Assembly: GCA_021779935.1 (NCBI GenBank)
Contig: JAJXZT010000032.1
Coordinates: 62,001 to 126,000, forward strand
DNA: 64,000 bases
Source of the DNA: Acidobacteriota bacterium
GTDB taxonomy: Bacteria; Acidobacteriota; Terriglobia; Terriglobales; Acidobacteriaceae
Direction: 5' to 3'
In this document: positions 46,621-56,490 of the stretch, piece after piece
Layout: each line of letters begins with the position of its first letter
Position numbering within the stretch: position 1 is the first letter of the stretch
Notes under the pieces: generated by a model
Seen by the model: only the letters and a program-made list of their open reading frames with translations
What the model was told of the DNA's origin: nothing
The model's database searches: none
Translations under genes and position numbers: made by a program

Positions 46621-47532
46621 TCAGGGAGCTGCGTGCAGCGCCTTCGACTGGAACTCCAGGGACGCCGCAAAGTGATCGAGAACGAACTGCCAGTCGTGAC
46701 GCCCAGGATAGAGATGGAACTCGTGCTTGACGCCGCGCTCCGTCAATAATTTGTCCAAGTCGCGCGCGCCCTGGTCGAAGCCGTAGTTGTCGCTGGTGCC
46801 GCAGTCGAAATAGATGGCCATGCGGCGCAGCGTTGCTACCGGCAGGTTGCGCACGAGTGTGAATGGCGAGTTTCTTTTATAAAACGCCTCGTCGACAGGC
46901 TTACCAAATACGTTTGCCAGGATGCGTCCTTCGCGCGTGTCGGCGAGGTCGGGTGGGCCGCCGTCGCGCAAGGCCGCCATGTGCGTGCTGACCGCAGCGA
47001 ACATCTGGGGATGGCTGAAGGCATAGTTCATCGCGCCATAGCCGCCCATCGAGATACCCATGATTCCACGCGAAGAGCGCTCGGCCTTGACGCGATACTT
47101 CTTCTCCATCGCCGGAAGAAATTCCTTGAAGAAGAAATCCTTGTAGGCAAATTTGCCGTCGCGCGAATTGATGAAGAAACTGCTATAGCCATTCGGCGCA
47201 ATCATCAGGAACTCGCCGATTTTCTTTTGCCGGAAGAGATCGTCGTAGATCTGCCAGCCGCCAAGGTTCACCAGCGACTGCTCGTTGTCGCCCAACCCGT
47301 GCAGGTAGTAGACGACCGGGTAACGCCGCGTCTTGTCGGTGTCGTAGCTGCTCGGAAGCACGACACAGTACGGCACGTCGCGCCGCAACAGTTTGCTATG
47401 GAAGCGATTGCATTCGACGCGCGAGGCGGCATGAACGAAAACCGGAGTCGCCACGAAAAGGAGAAGAAATGAAACCCTTGCGAACCGATGCATGAAAGTC
47501 ACAAGTCGCCGCTCTTGAGTCATGATCTTCAA
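46621..47532 (-). CDS. Exported alpha/beta-hydrolase esterase (esterase D / feruloyl esterase-like)
   Basis: Cleaves an ester outside the cytoplasm; the substrate is unknown. Up to 303 residues with a signal peptide whose core is at about 20-35. The fold blocks are PVVYYLHGLGDNEQS near 71, the nucleophile elbow GISMGGYGA near 158, Asp in FDCGTSDNYG near 244 and His in YPGRHDW near 277. The start is uncertain: a TTG at 47532 has GGAG six bases upstream, while the ATG 13 codons in would give a cleaner signal peptide. It follows the ABC permease gene by 12 bases. Confidence 0.82.
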   Translation of the reverse strand: MKIMTQERRLVTFMHRFARVSFLLLFVATPVFVHAASRVECNRFHSKLLRRDVPYCVVLPSSYDTDKTRRYPVVYYLHGLGDNEQSLVNLGGWQIYDDLFRQKKIGEFLMIAPNGYSSFFINSRDGKFAYKDFFFKEFLPAMEKKYRVKAERSSRGIMGISMGGYGAMNYAFSHPQMFAAVSTHMAALRDGGPPDLADTREGRILANVFGKPVDEAFYKRNSPFTLVRNLPVATLRRMAIYFDCGTSDNYGFDQGARDLDKLLTERGVKHEFHLYPGRHDWQFVLDHFAASLEFQSKALHAAP

Positions 47533-47544
47533 GCATAACTCCGG

Positions 47545-48879
47545 TTATTCGTAGCGCAATGCCTGAATAGGATCGAGCTTGGCGGCGCGCGCCGCCGGAT
47601 AAAGTCCGGCGATCAGGCTGACCAGCACTGAAAAGCCAATTGCACCCACGATGAGCCACCAAGGTACATACCACACATCGACGTGGGCCATCTTCATCCG
47701 TGTCATGTACAGGCCCGTGCCGAAGTTGATGATGCGACCCATCAGCCAGCCGAAGAGCACGCCGGCCGCACCACCGACGATACCCATCACGGCGGCTTCG
47801 GCAAAGAAGAGCTTCTTGACGTCGATGTCGCTGGCACCAAGGGCTTTCATGATGCCGATCTCGCGACGGCGTTCAAGCACGGCCATGACAAGAGTGTTGA
47901 TGATGGCGAGCGAAGCCACGGCGAGCGCGAGTGAACCGAAGATTCCGAGAAATGCGTCAAAGATGGCGAAGAAGCGCCGCAGTCCGTTAAGCGCGTCAAT
48001 GACGGAGAAGGCCGCGAAGCCCATCTTCTTGATGGCGTTCTGCACCTGCTCCACCTGCCCGCTGTCGCGTACGCGCACGCGCAACATGTTATAGGTCTTG
48101 CCGGTGACGTCCCCGCGAACCATGGCGCGAGCATCGAATGGCTGCATCATGTTCAGCCGCTCGGCCGTGCCGATGGGGATGTACACCTGTCCGTGCGCCC
48201 CCGGCCCTCCGCCGGTGAAGGGTTCCTCGGAGTTGATGCCCACGACTGTGAGCGTCTGCTCCTTGCGCGTCACACTGAAGCCGCCGCCCGTGCCCTGACT
48301 GTCACTGGCGCCCGCGTCGCCCTGCTGGCGCTCGGCATATCGCAACACGATCTCTTTTCCGAGCAGGTTCGCCGGGTTAGGGTCCAACCGCTTGGCGAAG
48401 TCTTCTTCCAATACGGCTTCGTCCGCATCGTTGTTGGAAAAGAACTTTCCCTGGAGTTTGTCGAACGCGTCCGTGGTGCCCTCAGACATTGGCAATCCGG
48501 CCACCACGGTCATGCGCGACTTGTCGCCGTATCCGACTTCGGCAACCACGTGGATGTCCGGCGTAACTTCGGCAACATTGGGCAGTTGTTCCAACTCTTT
48601 CCGGGCAGCGTCGTCCAGGACACGCGCATTGGCCTCATCCGTGTCCTGCATCCGCGCCCGCATGCCGCGCACGTCCTGCTTCGAAGTCACAAATACAATG
48701 TCGAAAACGCCCGACTTGCGGATACGCGAGGTCGCCATACTTTGCAGTCCAATGCCAAGCGAGAGCATGGCCACAAGAGACGCGACGCCAACGGCGATGC
48801 CAACGGTCGTCAGACTATTGCGCAGTTTCGAGTTCCGCAGATTGCGCGACGCGAGGTCGAAGAGATCATAGCTTTTCAT
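47545..48879 (-). CDS. ABC transporter permease, MacB/FtsX type
   Basis: The membrane part of an exporter or mechanotransmission ABC system. The 444-residue protein has one N-terminal membrane helix (about 22-48), a large periplasmic MacB-core domain (about 50-310) and three C-terminal helices (about 315-435) with the FtsX block ERRREIGIMKALGASD near 338. It has no fused ATPase; that is the gene directly upstream, overlapping by four bases. No MacA-like adaptor is in the window. Confidence 0.88.
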   Translation of the reverse strand: MKSYDLFDLASRNLRNSKLRNSLTTVGIAVGVASLVAMLSLGIGLQSMATSRIRKSGVFDIVFVTSKQDVRGMRARMQDTDEANARVLDDAARKELEQLPNVAEVTPDIHVVAEVGYGDKSRMTVVAGLPMSEGTTDAFDKLQGKFFSNNDADEAVLEEDFAKRLDPNPANLLGKEIVLRYAERQQGDAGASDSQGTGGGFSVTRKEQTLTVVGINSEEPFTGGGPGAHGQVYIPIGTAERLNMMQPFDARAMVRGDVTGKTYNMLRVRVRDSGQVEQVQNAIKKMGFAAFSVIDALNGLRRFFAIFDAFLGIFGSLALAVASLAIINTLVMAVLERRREIGIMKALGASDIDVKKLFFAEAAVMGIVGGAAGVLFGWLMGRIINFGTGLYMTRMKMAHVDVWYVPWWLIVGAIGFSVLVSLIAGLYPAARAAKLDPIQALRYE

Positions 48880-49586
48880 TGCCGCACCTCTGCCTGCTCC
48901 ACCAGTTTGCCGTCAGCCATGTGGATCGCCCGTTGCGCGTACTTATCAGCCAACGCCTGCTCGTGCGTCACCATCACCACGGTTACGCCGGAGGCATTCA
49001 CCTCTCGCAGCAGTTCCATAATCTCGTTGCCGGTACGACTGTCGAGATTGCCGGTGGGTTCGTCGGCCAGCAGCAAGGTCGGGTTGTTCACCAGCGCACG
49101 CGCAATCGCACCACGCTGCTGCTCGCCGCCGGATAGCTCACTTGGACGATGATGAAGCCTTCCGCCCAGATGCACGCGCTCAAGAGCCTGACGGATACGC
49201 TCCGCGCGGCCATCCTTCGGGGTTTCCGCAAAACGCATTGGCAACTCCACGTTCTCCGCCAGCGACATGCTTGCCACCAGGTTGAACGACTGGAAGATCA
49301 TGCCAACGGTTTCACGCCGGTAGCGCGCCAACTCTTCCGACGCCATGGCCGACAGATCGCGACCGTTAACGACAATCGCGCCGGAGGTGGGGCGGTCGAG
49401 CCCCGCGATTAGATTTAATAATGTCGATTTACCCGAGCCCGACGCACCAAGCAGCGCCACGAACTCGTCGCGGGAAATTGCCAGGCTGATGTCGTCCACG
49501 GCACGAATGACGCTCGCACCCATCTGGTAATGGCGTGTCACCGAACTGAGTTGAACGGCTACCCTGCCGTCGTTTGCGGCTTCCAT
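48876..49586 (-). CDS. ABC transporter ATP-binding protein, MacB/LolD type
   Basis: Powers the permease encoded immediately downstream (ATGA overlap). The 236-residue protein has Walker A GASGSGKST near 46, signature LSGGEQQRGAIARAL near 147, Walker B LLLADEPTG near 170 and the switch His in VMVTHEQ near 205. The start at 49586 is set by GGAAGGGC six bases upstream; the longer frame adds 21 basic residues with no match. It diverges from the his operon. Confidence 0.92.
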   Translation of the reverse strand: MEAANDGRVAVQLSSVTRHYQMGASVIRAVDDISLAISRDEFVALLGASGSGKSTLLNLIAGLDRPTSGAIVVNGRDLSAMASEELARYRRETVGMIFQSFNLVASMSLAENVELPMRFAETPKDGRAERIRQALERVHLGGRLHHRPSELSGGEQQRGAIARALVNNPTLLLADEPTGNLDSRTGNEIMELLREVNASGVTVVMVTHEQALADKYAQRAIHMADGKLVEQAEVRQ

Positions 49587-49750
49587 GAGCAAGCCCTTCC
49601 TTCTTAATAATAAAGTTGCGCCGAAGATTCCACGCTTGCGCAGTGGCACTTTGGTAGTAATTTACCGGATCATCACGCAGCATGTGAACTGAATCTAGGC
49701 TGGCGAGCCTTACCGCAGGCTGAATTCTGCGCCTGCCCCCAAAGAGTGGT

Positions 49751-49779
49751 TTGACAGCGTTATCACATGACCCTATGAT
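49751..49779 (+). promoter_or_regulatory. Promoter of the his operon
   Basis: TTGACA (49751-49756), a 17-base spacer, then TATGAT (49774-49779): near-consensus for the housekeeping sigma factor. Transcription should start at about 49784-49788, just before the leader ORF start at 49790. Confidence 0.85.
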
Positions 49780-49789
49780 GTTGAACATA

Positions 49790-49864
49790 ATGAATTCGCT
49801 CCTCCATCGCCATCATCATCACCACCATCACACGGTGATCGTGTCGGCGGAGGCTTGCGGATAG
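49790..49864 (+). CDS. hisL: his operon leader peptide
   Basis: A 24-residue reading frame holding eight His codons (H-R-H7, codons 6 and 8-14) between the promoter and an attenuator terminator. Ribosome speed through these codons would report charged tRNA-His. No ribosome binding site is visible, and the predicted transcript begins only about 2-6 bases before the ATG, so translation may be leaderless. Two in-frame ATGs at 49775 and 49778 fall in the -10 box and cannot be used from this promoter. Confidence 0.88.
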   Translation: MNSLLHRHHHHHHHTVIVSAEACG

Positions 49865-49922
49865 AGTTCCAGTCATCATCCCAATTAGCCCGCTGGCGCG
49901 ATCAAGCGCAGCGGGCTTTTTT
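49836..49922 (+). terminator. his attenuator: terminator with possible antiterminator pairing
   Basis: The terminator is AGCCCGCTG (49887-49895) / CAGCGGGCT (49909-49917), with an inner GC stem and six T residues ending at 49922. Upstream segments can compete: GCG-(GA)-GGCT at 49847-49855 can pair with AGCCCGC at 49887-49893, and TGATCGTG at 49836-49843 with CGCGATCA at 49897-49904. A ribosome stalled on the His codons leaves these free and allows readthrough. One that reaches the stop codon at 49862 covers the first of them and lets the terminator form. The pairings were found by eye. Confidence 0.82.
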
Positions 49923-49972
49923 ATGCCTGCTGCACAACGCCGACGGACCAAACACAAAGCGAGGAAGTAACG

Positions 49973-50320
49973 ATGGAAATCGATTTCGAGAAGATGCAGG
50001 GGCTGGTGCCGGCCGTGGTGCAGGACGCAGCCAATGGCGAGGTCCTCATGCTCGGCTTTATGAACTCCGAGTCCCTGCAAAAAACTCTGCAAACCGGGTA
50101 CGTCACGTTCTACAGCCGCACCCGCAACAAGCTCTGGACCAAAGGCGAGACCAGCGGCAACCGGTTGCGCCTGCTGGAGGCAGCGACGGACTGCGACCAG
50201 GACACCATCCTGTGCAAGGTTTACGTGGAAGGCGACGGCCTGGTCTGTCACGAAGGCACACGCTCCTGCTTTACGCGTCCCATGAGCATCGCAACTGCTT
50301 CGGAGGTTTCCAATGGCTAA
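49973..50320 (+). CDS. hisI: Phosphoribosyl-AMP cyclohydrolase
   Basis: Third step of histidine synthesis, opening the purine ring of PR-AMP. The 115-residue protein is the single-domain form, without the HisE pyrophosphohydrolase part. Conserved blocks are LMLGFMN near 25, [19 protein letters not shown] near 45 and the zinc/magnesium site in DCDQDTILC and CHEGTRSCF (73-99). It is the first structural gene after the attenuator, with GAGGAAG before the start, and overlaps hisG by eight bases. The step before it (HisE) is encoded elsewhere, if present. Confidence 0.95.
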   Translation: MEIDFEKMQGLVPAVVQDAANGEVLMLGFMNSESLQKTLQTGYVTFYSRTRNKLWTKGETSGNRLRLLEAATDCDQDTILCKVYVEGDGLVCHEGTRSCFTRPMSIATASEVSNG

Positions 50321-51185
50321 GATCCGTCTCGGAATTCCCAAGGGCAGTCTTCAGGACGCCACCATCTCTCTCTTCGCCGCTGCCGGCTTCAAGATCTACG
50401 CCAACGGCCGCTCGTATTTCCCCAGCACGGATGACGCCGAACTCGAATGCATGCTGATTCGCGCGCAGGAAATGGCGCGTTACGTCGAACAGGGCGTGCT
50501 GGATGCCGGACTGACCGGGCTCGATTGGGTCGTCGAAAGTGGGCTGCACGTACAGACCGTCGCGGACCTTATTTATGCCAAGCAGAGCCGAGGCAAAGTG
50601 CGGTGGGTGCTCGCCGTGCCCGAGGACTCGCCTTTCCAGCGTGCGGAAGACCTTGCGGGAAAGATCGTCGCCACCGAGCTGGTGGAAGTGACGAAGAAAT
50701 ACTTTGCATCGAAGAATGTCAATGTAAAGGTTGACTTCAGTTGGGGCGCCACGGAAGTTAAGCCGCCGATGCTTGCCGACGCGATCGTTGAAGTTACGGA
50801 AACCGGCAGTTCCCTGCGCGCCAACCGACTGCGGATCATCGATACCGTGCTGGAGTCGAATACTCAACTCATCGCGAATACCAAGGCATGGACCGATGCC
50901 GGTAAACGCGAAAAAATCGAAAACGTCGCACTGATGCTGCTCGGCGCCATCACCGCGCAGGGACGCGTTGGGCTGATGCTGAATGTCCGCCGCGACGATC
51001 TCGACCAGGTGCTGGGTGTACTGCCCGCGCTCAACTCGCCGACCGTCTCCGCGCTGAGCGATCCCAACTGGGTGGCGGTCAACACCATCCTGGAGGAGAG
51101 CGTGGTGCGCGACGTGATGCCGAAGCTCAAAGCGGCAAACGCCACCGGCATTGTGGAGTATCCGTTGAACAAGGTGGTGATGTAA
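50313..51185 (+). CDS. hisG: ATP phosphoribosyltransferase, long form
   Basis: First and feedback-regulated step of histidine synthesis. The 290 residues cover the catalytic domain ([11 protein letters not shown] at the start, [12 protein letters not shown] near 64, a PRPP-loop-like [15 protein letters not shown] near 150) and the C-terminal regulatory domain (about 210-290) that binds histidine. A HisZ partner is therefore not needed. Its stop overlaps the hisD start by one base. Confidence 0.95.
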   Translation: MAKIRLGIPKGSLQDATISLFAAAGFKIYANGRSYFPSTDDAELECMLIRAQEMARYVEQGVLDAGLTGLDWVVESGLHVQTVADLIYAKQSRGKVRWVLAVPEDSPFQRAEDLAGKIVATELVEVTKKYFASKNVNVKVDFSWGATEVKPPMLADAIVEVTETGSSLRANRLRIIDTVLESNTQLIANTKAWTDAGKREKIENVALMLLGAITAQGRVGLMLNVRRDDLDQVLGVLPALNSPTVSALSDPNWVAVNTILEESVVRDVMPKLKAANATGIVEYPLNKVVM

Positions 51186-52429
51186 TGCGCGTGCTGGAAG
51201 GGAGTGACGCGCAAGCCTGCGTGGAGAAGCTCGCCAGCCGCGGCGTTGCGGATGACCCGGCGCTGACGCGAAATGTCGCGCGCATCGTCGGTGACGTCCG
51301 CAAGAATGGCGACAAGGCGCTGCTGAAGTACGCACGCAAGTTCGACGGCCTTGCCAACAACCAACCGTTGCTGGTCTCTGAAGAGGAACTGAACGCCGCA
51401 TGGCGCACGGTTTCATCTGACTTCAAACAGGCCCTGAAAGCCGCTGCGCGAAACATCCGGCAATTTGCGAAGTGGCAAAAGCCGAAGTCGTGGATGCGCA
51501 CGATGCAACCGGGATTGCGCGTGGGACAGAAGGTGGAACCCATCGCGAGTGTTGGCTGCTACGTTCCCGGAGGCCGCTTTCCGCTGCCATCGTCGCTGCT
51601 GATGACGGTCATCCCGGCACAGATTGCAGGGGTGCCCCGGATACAGGTCGCATCTCCAAGGCCAGCGGCGGAAACTCTTGCGGCGGCAAAGATGCTCGGG
51701 GTGACAAGCTTCTATCGCATCGGCGGTGCACAAGCCGTGGCCGCTTTCGCATACGGCACGGAGTCAGTACCCGGCGTGCACAAAATCGTTGGCCCCGGAA
51801 ACAGCTACGTCACGGCCGCAAAAAGAATGGTGGCGTTTGACTGCTCCATCGACTTCCTCGCCGGACCGACAGAAATCGTGTACGTCGCTCATCGCGGCGA
51901 AGCGCGATTTATCGCTTCCGACCTGGTCGCACAGGCGGAGCACGATCCTGAGACACTGGCGATCTTCATCACAAAAAGCAGAAGGCTTGCAGAAAACGTC
52001 GCTCGTGAAGCAATGAAGATGGCCGCCAATAATCCCATCGCGATGCAATCTCTCAAGGCGCGCGGCGTTGCGCTGGTTGCCGATGGCTCTGACGAGGCGA
52101 TGCGCTGGGCGAACGCAGTTGGCGGCGAGCATATCACCGTCAATCGCGAAGACGTGCCGAGCATCATCAGCGCCGGTTCAATCTTTGTTGGCGACTATTC
52201 ACCGCAGTCGCTGGGAGACTACGCCAGCGGTCCCAATCACACGCTGCCCACCGGTAACGTCGCGAAATATCGCGGCGGGCTCAGCGTGCTCGACTACCTG
52301 AAGATCATGACGGTGCAGGAAGTTTCAAAGGCTGCGCTCAAGAAAATTGGGCCGACCGTGACCCTGCTGGCAGAAGCCGAGGGCCTGAAGGCCCACGCCG
52401 AATCCGTGCGCGTGAGGTTGGCGAAATGA
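51185..52429 (+). CDS. hisD: Histidinol dehydrogenase
   Basis: Last two steps, oxidising histidinol to histidine with NAD. The 414-residue protein has VEPIASVGCYVPGGRFPLPS near 116, YRIGGAQAVAAFAYGT near 178, the zinc-site region DLVAQAEHDP near 245, DNSP-like and GNHTLPT-type block (SGPNHTLPTGNVAKY near 345) and the C-terminal His in LKAHAESVRVR. It overlaps hisC by four bases (ATGA). Confidence 0.95.
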   Translation: MRVLEGSDAQACVEKLASRGVADDPALTRNVARIVGDVRKNGDKALLKYARKFDGLANNQPLLVSEEELNAAWRTVSSDFKQALKAAARNIRQFAKWQKPKSWMRTMQPGLRVGQKVEPIASVGCYVPGGRFPLPSSLLMTVIPAQIAGVPRIQVASPRPAAETLAAAKMLGVTSFYRIGGAQAVAAFAYGTESVPGVHKIVGPGNSYVTAAKRMVAFDCSIDFLAGPTEIVYVAHRGEARFIASDLVAQAEHDPETLAIFITKSRRLAENVAREAMKMAANNPIAMQSLKARGVALVADGSDEAMRWANAVGGEHITVNREDVPSIISAGSIFVGDYSPQSLGDYASGPNHTLPTGNVAKYRGGLSVLDYLKIMTVQEVSKAALKKIGPTVTLLAEAEGLKAHAESVRVRLAK

Positions 52430-53523
52430 ACACAGGACTGAAAGCCCGCAAAACCGTAGAGGGCCTCAAGGAGTATCACCCGCCGCTCGGGGAACGCGAC
52501 GGCCTGCGCCTCGACTTCAACGAGAATGTTGGCGGATGTTCGCCGCGCGTGCTGGCGAAGTTGCGCTCGCTCTCACCGGAAGTACTCAATAAATATCCCG
52601 AACGCTATCCCGGCGAATGTGCGGCGGCGCAGTTCCTCGGATTGAAGCCGGAACAGGTGCTGCTCACCAACGGTGTCGATGAGGCGATTCATCTGCTGGC
52701 GGAGACGTATCTCGAAAGCGCGGACGAAGCACTCATCGTGGTGCCTACGTTCTCCATGTACGAAATCTATGCGCTGGCAACGGCGGCGAAGGTCATCACC
52801 CTGCAAGCCGGTGATAATTTCGCATTCCCCACGGAAACGCTGCTGAAACAAATTGGCTCGCAGACAAAACTTATCTGTATTGCGAATCCCAACAATCCAA
52901 CCGGGGCGGCCGTCGCACGCGAAGAGCTGCTGAAGATCGTGCAGGACACGCCGCACGCAGCTGTCCTTATCGATGAAGCATATTACGACTTCTACGGCGA
53001 CTCCCTGATGGACGAAGTTGGACGCTACGAGAACCTGTTCGTGGCGCGCACGTTCAGCAAGGCTTATGGACTCGCCGGCTTCCGCATGGGTGTGCTGGCT
53101 GGAGCGGAGCCACAGATGCGAATGGTGCGCCGCGTAAGTTCTCCCTACAACGTCAACGGCGTGGCGCTGGAATGTCTGCCAGAAGCTCTGGCGGACCAGG
53201 AATTTGTCTCCAACTACATTGAGCAGGTGAAGCGCGGGCGCGCGGCGCTCGAATCGTTCTACCGTTCAAACGGAATTCGTTACTGGCCCAGCCAGGCGAA
53301 TTTTGTACTGGCTCACTTTGGCGAATATCGAAAGCCGTTTGTTGAAGAGATGCGGCGACGAGGAATTCTGGTGCGGGACCGAAACAGCGACCCGGGGTGC
53401 GAAGGATGTGTGCGTATCACGCTCGGCACCGAGGAGCAGACCGCACGCCTGCTGCGTGAGTTGCCGGAAGCGTTAAAGACGATTGGCTTTCAACAACAGC
53501 GATTCACGGAGGTGACACGATGA
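52426..53523 (+). CDS. hisC: Histidinol-phosphate aminotransferase
   Basis: Makes histidinol phosphate using pyridoxal phosphate. The 365-residue protein is a class I/II aminotransferase: LDFNENVGG near 28, ANPNNPTGA near 153, [12 protein letters not shown] near 182 and the Schiff-base Lys in [16 protein letters not shown] near 213. It overlaps both neighbours by four bases. Confidence 0.94.
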   Translation: MNTGLKARKTVEGLKEYHPPLGERDGLRLDFNENVGGCSPRVLAKLRSLSPEVLNKYPERYPGECAAAQFLGLKPEQVLLTNGVDEAIHLLAETYLESADEALIVVPTFSMYEIYALATAAKVITLQAGDNFAFPTETLLKQIGSQTKLICIANPNNPTGAAVAREELLKIVQDTPHAAVLIDEAYYDFYGDSLMDEVGRYENLFVARTFSKAYGLAGFRMGVLAGAEPQMRMVRRVSSPYNVNGVALECLPEALADQEFVSNYIEQVKRGRAALESFYRSNGIRYWPSQANFVLAHFGEYRKPFVEEMRRRGILVRDRNSDPGCEGCVRITLGTEEQTARLLRELPEALKTIGFQQQRFTEVTR

Positions 53524-54113
53524 GCGCACGCAAGGCGACCGTTATTCGCAAGACGAACGAGACCGACATCAATCTCGCGCTCAACATCGACGGGCGCGGC
53601 ACTTACCAGGTCTCTACCGGCATTCGTTTCTTCGACCATATGCTGGAGCTTTTTTCGCGACATGGCGGCTTCGATCTCAAGCTCGCGTGCAAGGGCGACC
53701 TCGATGTCGATCAGCACCACACGGTGGAAGACGTGGGCATCGCCCTCGGTGAAGCCTTCGACAAGGCGCTGGGCGACAAGAAAGGGATTCTGCGCGCCGG
53801 ATACTTTCTCATGACGATGGACGAAACGCTCGGACTTGCCGCGGTGGATCTCAGCGGACGGGCGGCACACGTCGTGGACACGAAGGTGAAAGTGCGGCTG
53901 GTCGGCGATTTGCAAACAGAACTCGTGTACGACTTCTTTGAGGGATTCTCCCGCGGAGCCCGCGCCAACGTGCACGTCAAGACCGTGTACGGCCGGTCGA
54001 ATCATCACAAGATTGAGGCTATTTTCAAGGCGTTTGCGCGAGCGCTGCGCGTGGCGTGCAGCAAGGACAAACGGCTGGCCAAAATGCTGCCGAGCACAAA
54101 GGGGCTGCTGTGA
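53520..54113 (+). CDS. hisB: Imidazoleglycerol-phosphate dehydratase
   Basis: Dehydrates IGP to imidazole-acetol phosphate. The 197-residue protein is the dehydratase alone, without the histidinol-phosphatase part seen in enterobacteria. The two manganese motifs are [16 protein letters not shown] near 62 and [15 protein letters not shown] near 160. No histidinol phosphatase gene is in the operon. It overlaps hisH through GTGA. Confidence 0.95.
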   Translation: MSARKATVIRKTNETDINLALNIDGRGTYQVSTGIRFFDHMLELFSRHGGFDLKLACKGDLDVDQHHTVEDVGIALGEAFDKALGDKKGILRAGYFLMTMDETLGLAAVDLSGRAAHVVDTKVKVRLVGDLQTELVYDFFEGFSRGARANVHVKTVYGRSNHHKIEAIFKAFARALRVACSKDKRLAKMLPSTKGLL

Positions 54114-54718
54114 TCACCGTCGTCGATTACCGCGCCGGAAACCTGGCTTCCGTGCAGAAGGCTTTGCGCCATCTTGGTTACGAATCGCAGGTCACGGACA
54201 ATCCCGAAGTAGTGCGACGGTCGCCGCGAATCATCCTGCCCGGCGTTGGACACTTTTCATCCACGCAGCGCATTGCCGACTTGGGCGTAAACGATGCCAT
54301 CCGCGAAGTGGTCGCGCGCGGCGTGCCGTTCCTGGGTATCTGCGTGGGAATGCAATGGCTCTACGAGGGCTCCACGGAAGCGCCGGATGTCACGGGGTTG
54401 GGCACGTTCGCCGGAATGGTTGAGCGCTTCCCTGATGATCCCGCACACAAAGTTCCACACGTTGGATGGAACCAACTGACTCGCGTTCCCGGCACGGAGT
54501 CGCGCTTGCTGCGCGATATTCCAGATGGCAGCTTTGTTTACTACACGCACTCCTATCGAGGACCGGTTGTTCCCGGGGTTGTTGCGACCACGAATTACGC
54601 GGGAGATTTTGCCGCCGTCGTTGAACGCGACAACGTTTTCGGCGTGCAGTTTCACCCGGAAAAGTCCGGGGAGACTGGATTGAAGATGCTCAGGAATTTC
54701 TGTGAGGTGAACGCGTAA
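54110..54718 (+). CDS. hisH: Imidazole glycerol phosphate synthase, glutaminase subunit
   Basis: Releases ammonia from glutamine for HisF. The GTG at 54110, overlapping the hisB stop, gives 202 residues with the normal [11 protein letters not shown] start; a longer ATG frame inside hisB adds 18 unrelated residues. The triad is visible: Cys in [11 protein letters not shown] near 80, and His and Glu in QFHPEKSG near 183. The stop overlaps the hisF start by one base. Confidence 0.94.
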   Translation: MITVVDYRAGNLASVQKALRHLGYESQVTDNPEVVRRSPRIILPGVGHFSSTQRIADLGVNDAIREVVARGVPFLGICVGMQWLYEGSTEAPDVTGLGTFAGMVERFPDDPAHKVPHVGWNQLTRVPGTESRLLRDIPDGSFVYYTHSYRGPVVPGVVATTNYAGDFAAVVERDNVFGVQFHPEKSGETGLKMLRNFCEVNA

Positions 54719-55506
54719 TGCTTACGAAACGCATCATCGCGTGCCTCGACGTCACGAATGGCCGCGTGGTCAAGGGCGTTCAGTTTGTCGACCTCGTCGA
54801 TGCCGGCGATCCGGCGGCGCTGGCGCGGCGCCATGCCGAAAGCGGCGCCGACGAAGTCGTATTGCTCGACATCACAGCAACCTCGGACGCGCGCCCCATC
54901 CTGATCGACGTTGTCCGGCGCACCGCGCGTGAAATCTTTGTCCCATTCGCGGTTGGCGGAGGAGTCCGCTCGCTCGCCGATGCCGCTGCACTGTTTGACG
55001 CCGGCGCCGACAAGATCACGATCAACTCCGCCGCTGTTAAGGACCCATCGTTGATCACGCAAATTGCCGAGCGATTCGGCTCGCAGGCAGTTGTGCTCGC
55101 CATCGACGCCAAGCGGAAGATCGACGCAGATCAATATGACTCCATCGCTCGCGGTTCCGAGGTCTACGTCGCGGGAGGACGCCGCGCCACCGGACGCAAT
55201 GTCCACGATTGGGCACGCGAAGTGGAAGATCGCGGCGCGGGAGAGATCATGCTCACCAGCATGGACCGCGACGGCACACGTGCCGGCTTCGATTGCCCTC
55301 TGACCTCTGCCGTGGCGCAACTGGTGAACATTCCGGTGATCGCGTCCGGCGGCGCGGGCAACGGACAGCACTTTGTGGACGTGTTCAAAGAAGGTCACGC
55401 CGATGCTGCGCTCGCCGCCTCCATCTTTCACTTCGGCATCCACGACGTGCGTGAACTGAAGGCGCAATTGCAGCGCGAAGGCATTCCGATGCGGTTGCCG
55501 TGTTGA
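54718..55506 (+). CDS. hisF: Imidazole glycerol phosphate synthase, cyclase subunit
   Basis: Forms IGP and AICAR together with HisH. The 262-residue barrel has the catalytic Asp in [15 protein letters not shown] at 11, the second Asp in VLAIDAKR near 130, FAVGGGVRS near 80 and [13 protein letters not shown] near 222. AICAR returns to purine synthesis. Confidence 0.95.
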   Translation: MLTKRIIACLDVTNGRVVKGVQFVDLVDAGDPAALARRHAESGADEVVLLDITATSDARPILIDVVRRTAREIFVPFAVGGGVRSLADAAALFDAGADKITINSAAVKDPSLITQIAERFGSQAVVLAIDAKRKIDADQYDSIARGSEVYVAGGRRATGRNVHDWAREVEDRGAGEIMLTSMDRDGTRAGFDCPLTSAVAQLVNIPVIASGGAGNGQHFVDVFKEGHADAALAASIFHFGIHDVRELKAQLQREGIPMRLPC

Positions 55507-55558
55507 AGTCATTTGAAGTTCCCTTGAAGTTTGACACTCAAAACTCGAGACTATTCTT

Positions 55559-56233
55559 ATGCTGATTCCTTCGATTGATCTCATGGGCGGCAAGGTCGTC
55601 CAGTTGGTGCAGGGCGAACGCAAGGCGCTTGAATTCGACGATCTTCAATACTGGATCGACCGCTTCCTTCCCTATCCGCTGGTGCAACTTATCGACCTGG
55701 ACGCCGCGATGGGTAAGGGCTCGAACGCCGCAATGGTGGAGCGCATTTGCGAATACCTGCCCTGCCAGGTGGGCGGCGGCATCCGCTCGGTTGAGTCGGC
55801 GATGCAGACGCTGCGGCTTGGCGCAAAGAAAGTAATCGTCGGCTCGGCGCTATTGAAGGACGGTAAAGTCGATGTCGAAATGGCGCGGCAGATGTCGCAC
55901 GCGGCGGCGGCGGCGCGCCTGATCTTCGCCGTAGACTCACGCGGCGGAAAGGTGGCCATCAAGGGATGGAAGGAGGGCACTGGGCTCACTCCGGAGGCTA
56001 TGATGCGGGACACGGAGGACTTCTGCGGAGGATTCCTCTACACGCACATCGACACGGAAGGCACGATGCAGGGATTTCCGTTCGAAGTGGTCGATGGGCT
56101 GCGCTCGGCCACTACCCGCAAGCTTATTGTGGCCGGAGGCATCCGGTCCCAGAAAGAAGTTGATCGCCTGCACGGGCTGGGGGTGGACGCCGTTGTCGGC
56201 ATGGCAGTCTATACGGGTGCGCTGAAGGCGTAG
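55559..56233 (+). CDS. hisA: Phosphoribosylformimino-AICAR-phosphate isomerase
   Basis: Opens the ribose ring to give PRFAR for HisF. The 224-residue barrel has Asp in IPSIDLMGGKVVQL at 7, CQVGGGIRS near 69, the second Asp in FAVDSRGG near 124, and IVAGGIRSQKEVD near 185. It is the last his gene, 52 bases after hisF, the only real gap in the operon. A GGCCCG-TTG-CGGGCC hairpin without a T-run follows at 56246-56260. Confidence 0.93.
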   Translation: MLIPSIDLMGGKVVQLVQGERKALEFDDLQYWIDRFLPYPLVQLIDLDAAMGKGSNAAMVERICEYLPCQVGGGIRSVESAMQTLRLGAKKVIVGSALLKDGKVDVEMARQMSHAAAAARLIFAVDSRGGKVAIKGWKEGTGLTPEAMMRDTEDFCGGFLYTHIDTEGTMQGFPFEVVDGLRSATTRKLIVAGGIRSQKEVDRLHGLGVDAVVGMAVYTGALKA

Positions 56234-56490
56234 CGACCGGATATGGGCCCGTTGCGGGCCAGGAACCGACACTTTCGAGTCCATCCTGCGTCCTGCATCG
56301 AGGGTAGGGCATCAAAGATATGCGGGGCATCTGTCCTTTCCGGAATTTAATCGGCCGTCGATGCGGAAGCAGTCCTACCCCGTAGCCTCCAATCCCTTTC
56401 TTTTGGTAAGTTTAAGGTGTGGGGCGTTCGTAAGGATTTCATCCAAAGCATTCCGGGCCGTTGGCAGCGCCGGAATGGAGGAGCAATACT

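Noticed and set aside
49775-49792. Longer his leader ORF starting at 49775 or 49778
   Set aside because: These ATGs lie in the -10 box and would not be transcribed from the promoter seen.
56246-56260. Terminator after hisA
   Set aside because: The GGCCCG-TTG-CGGGCC hairpin has no T-run, so it is noted only within the hisA entry.
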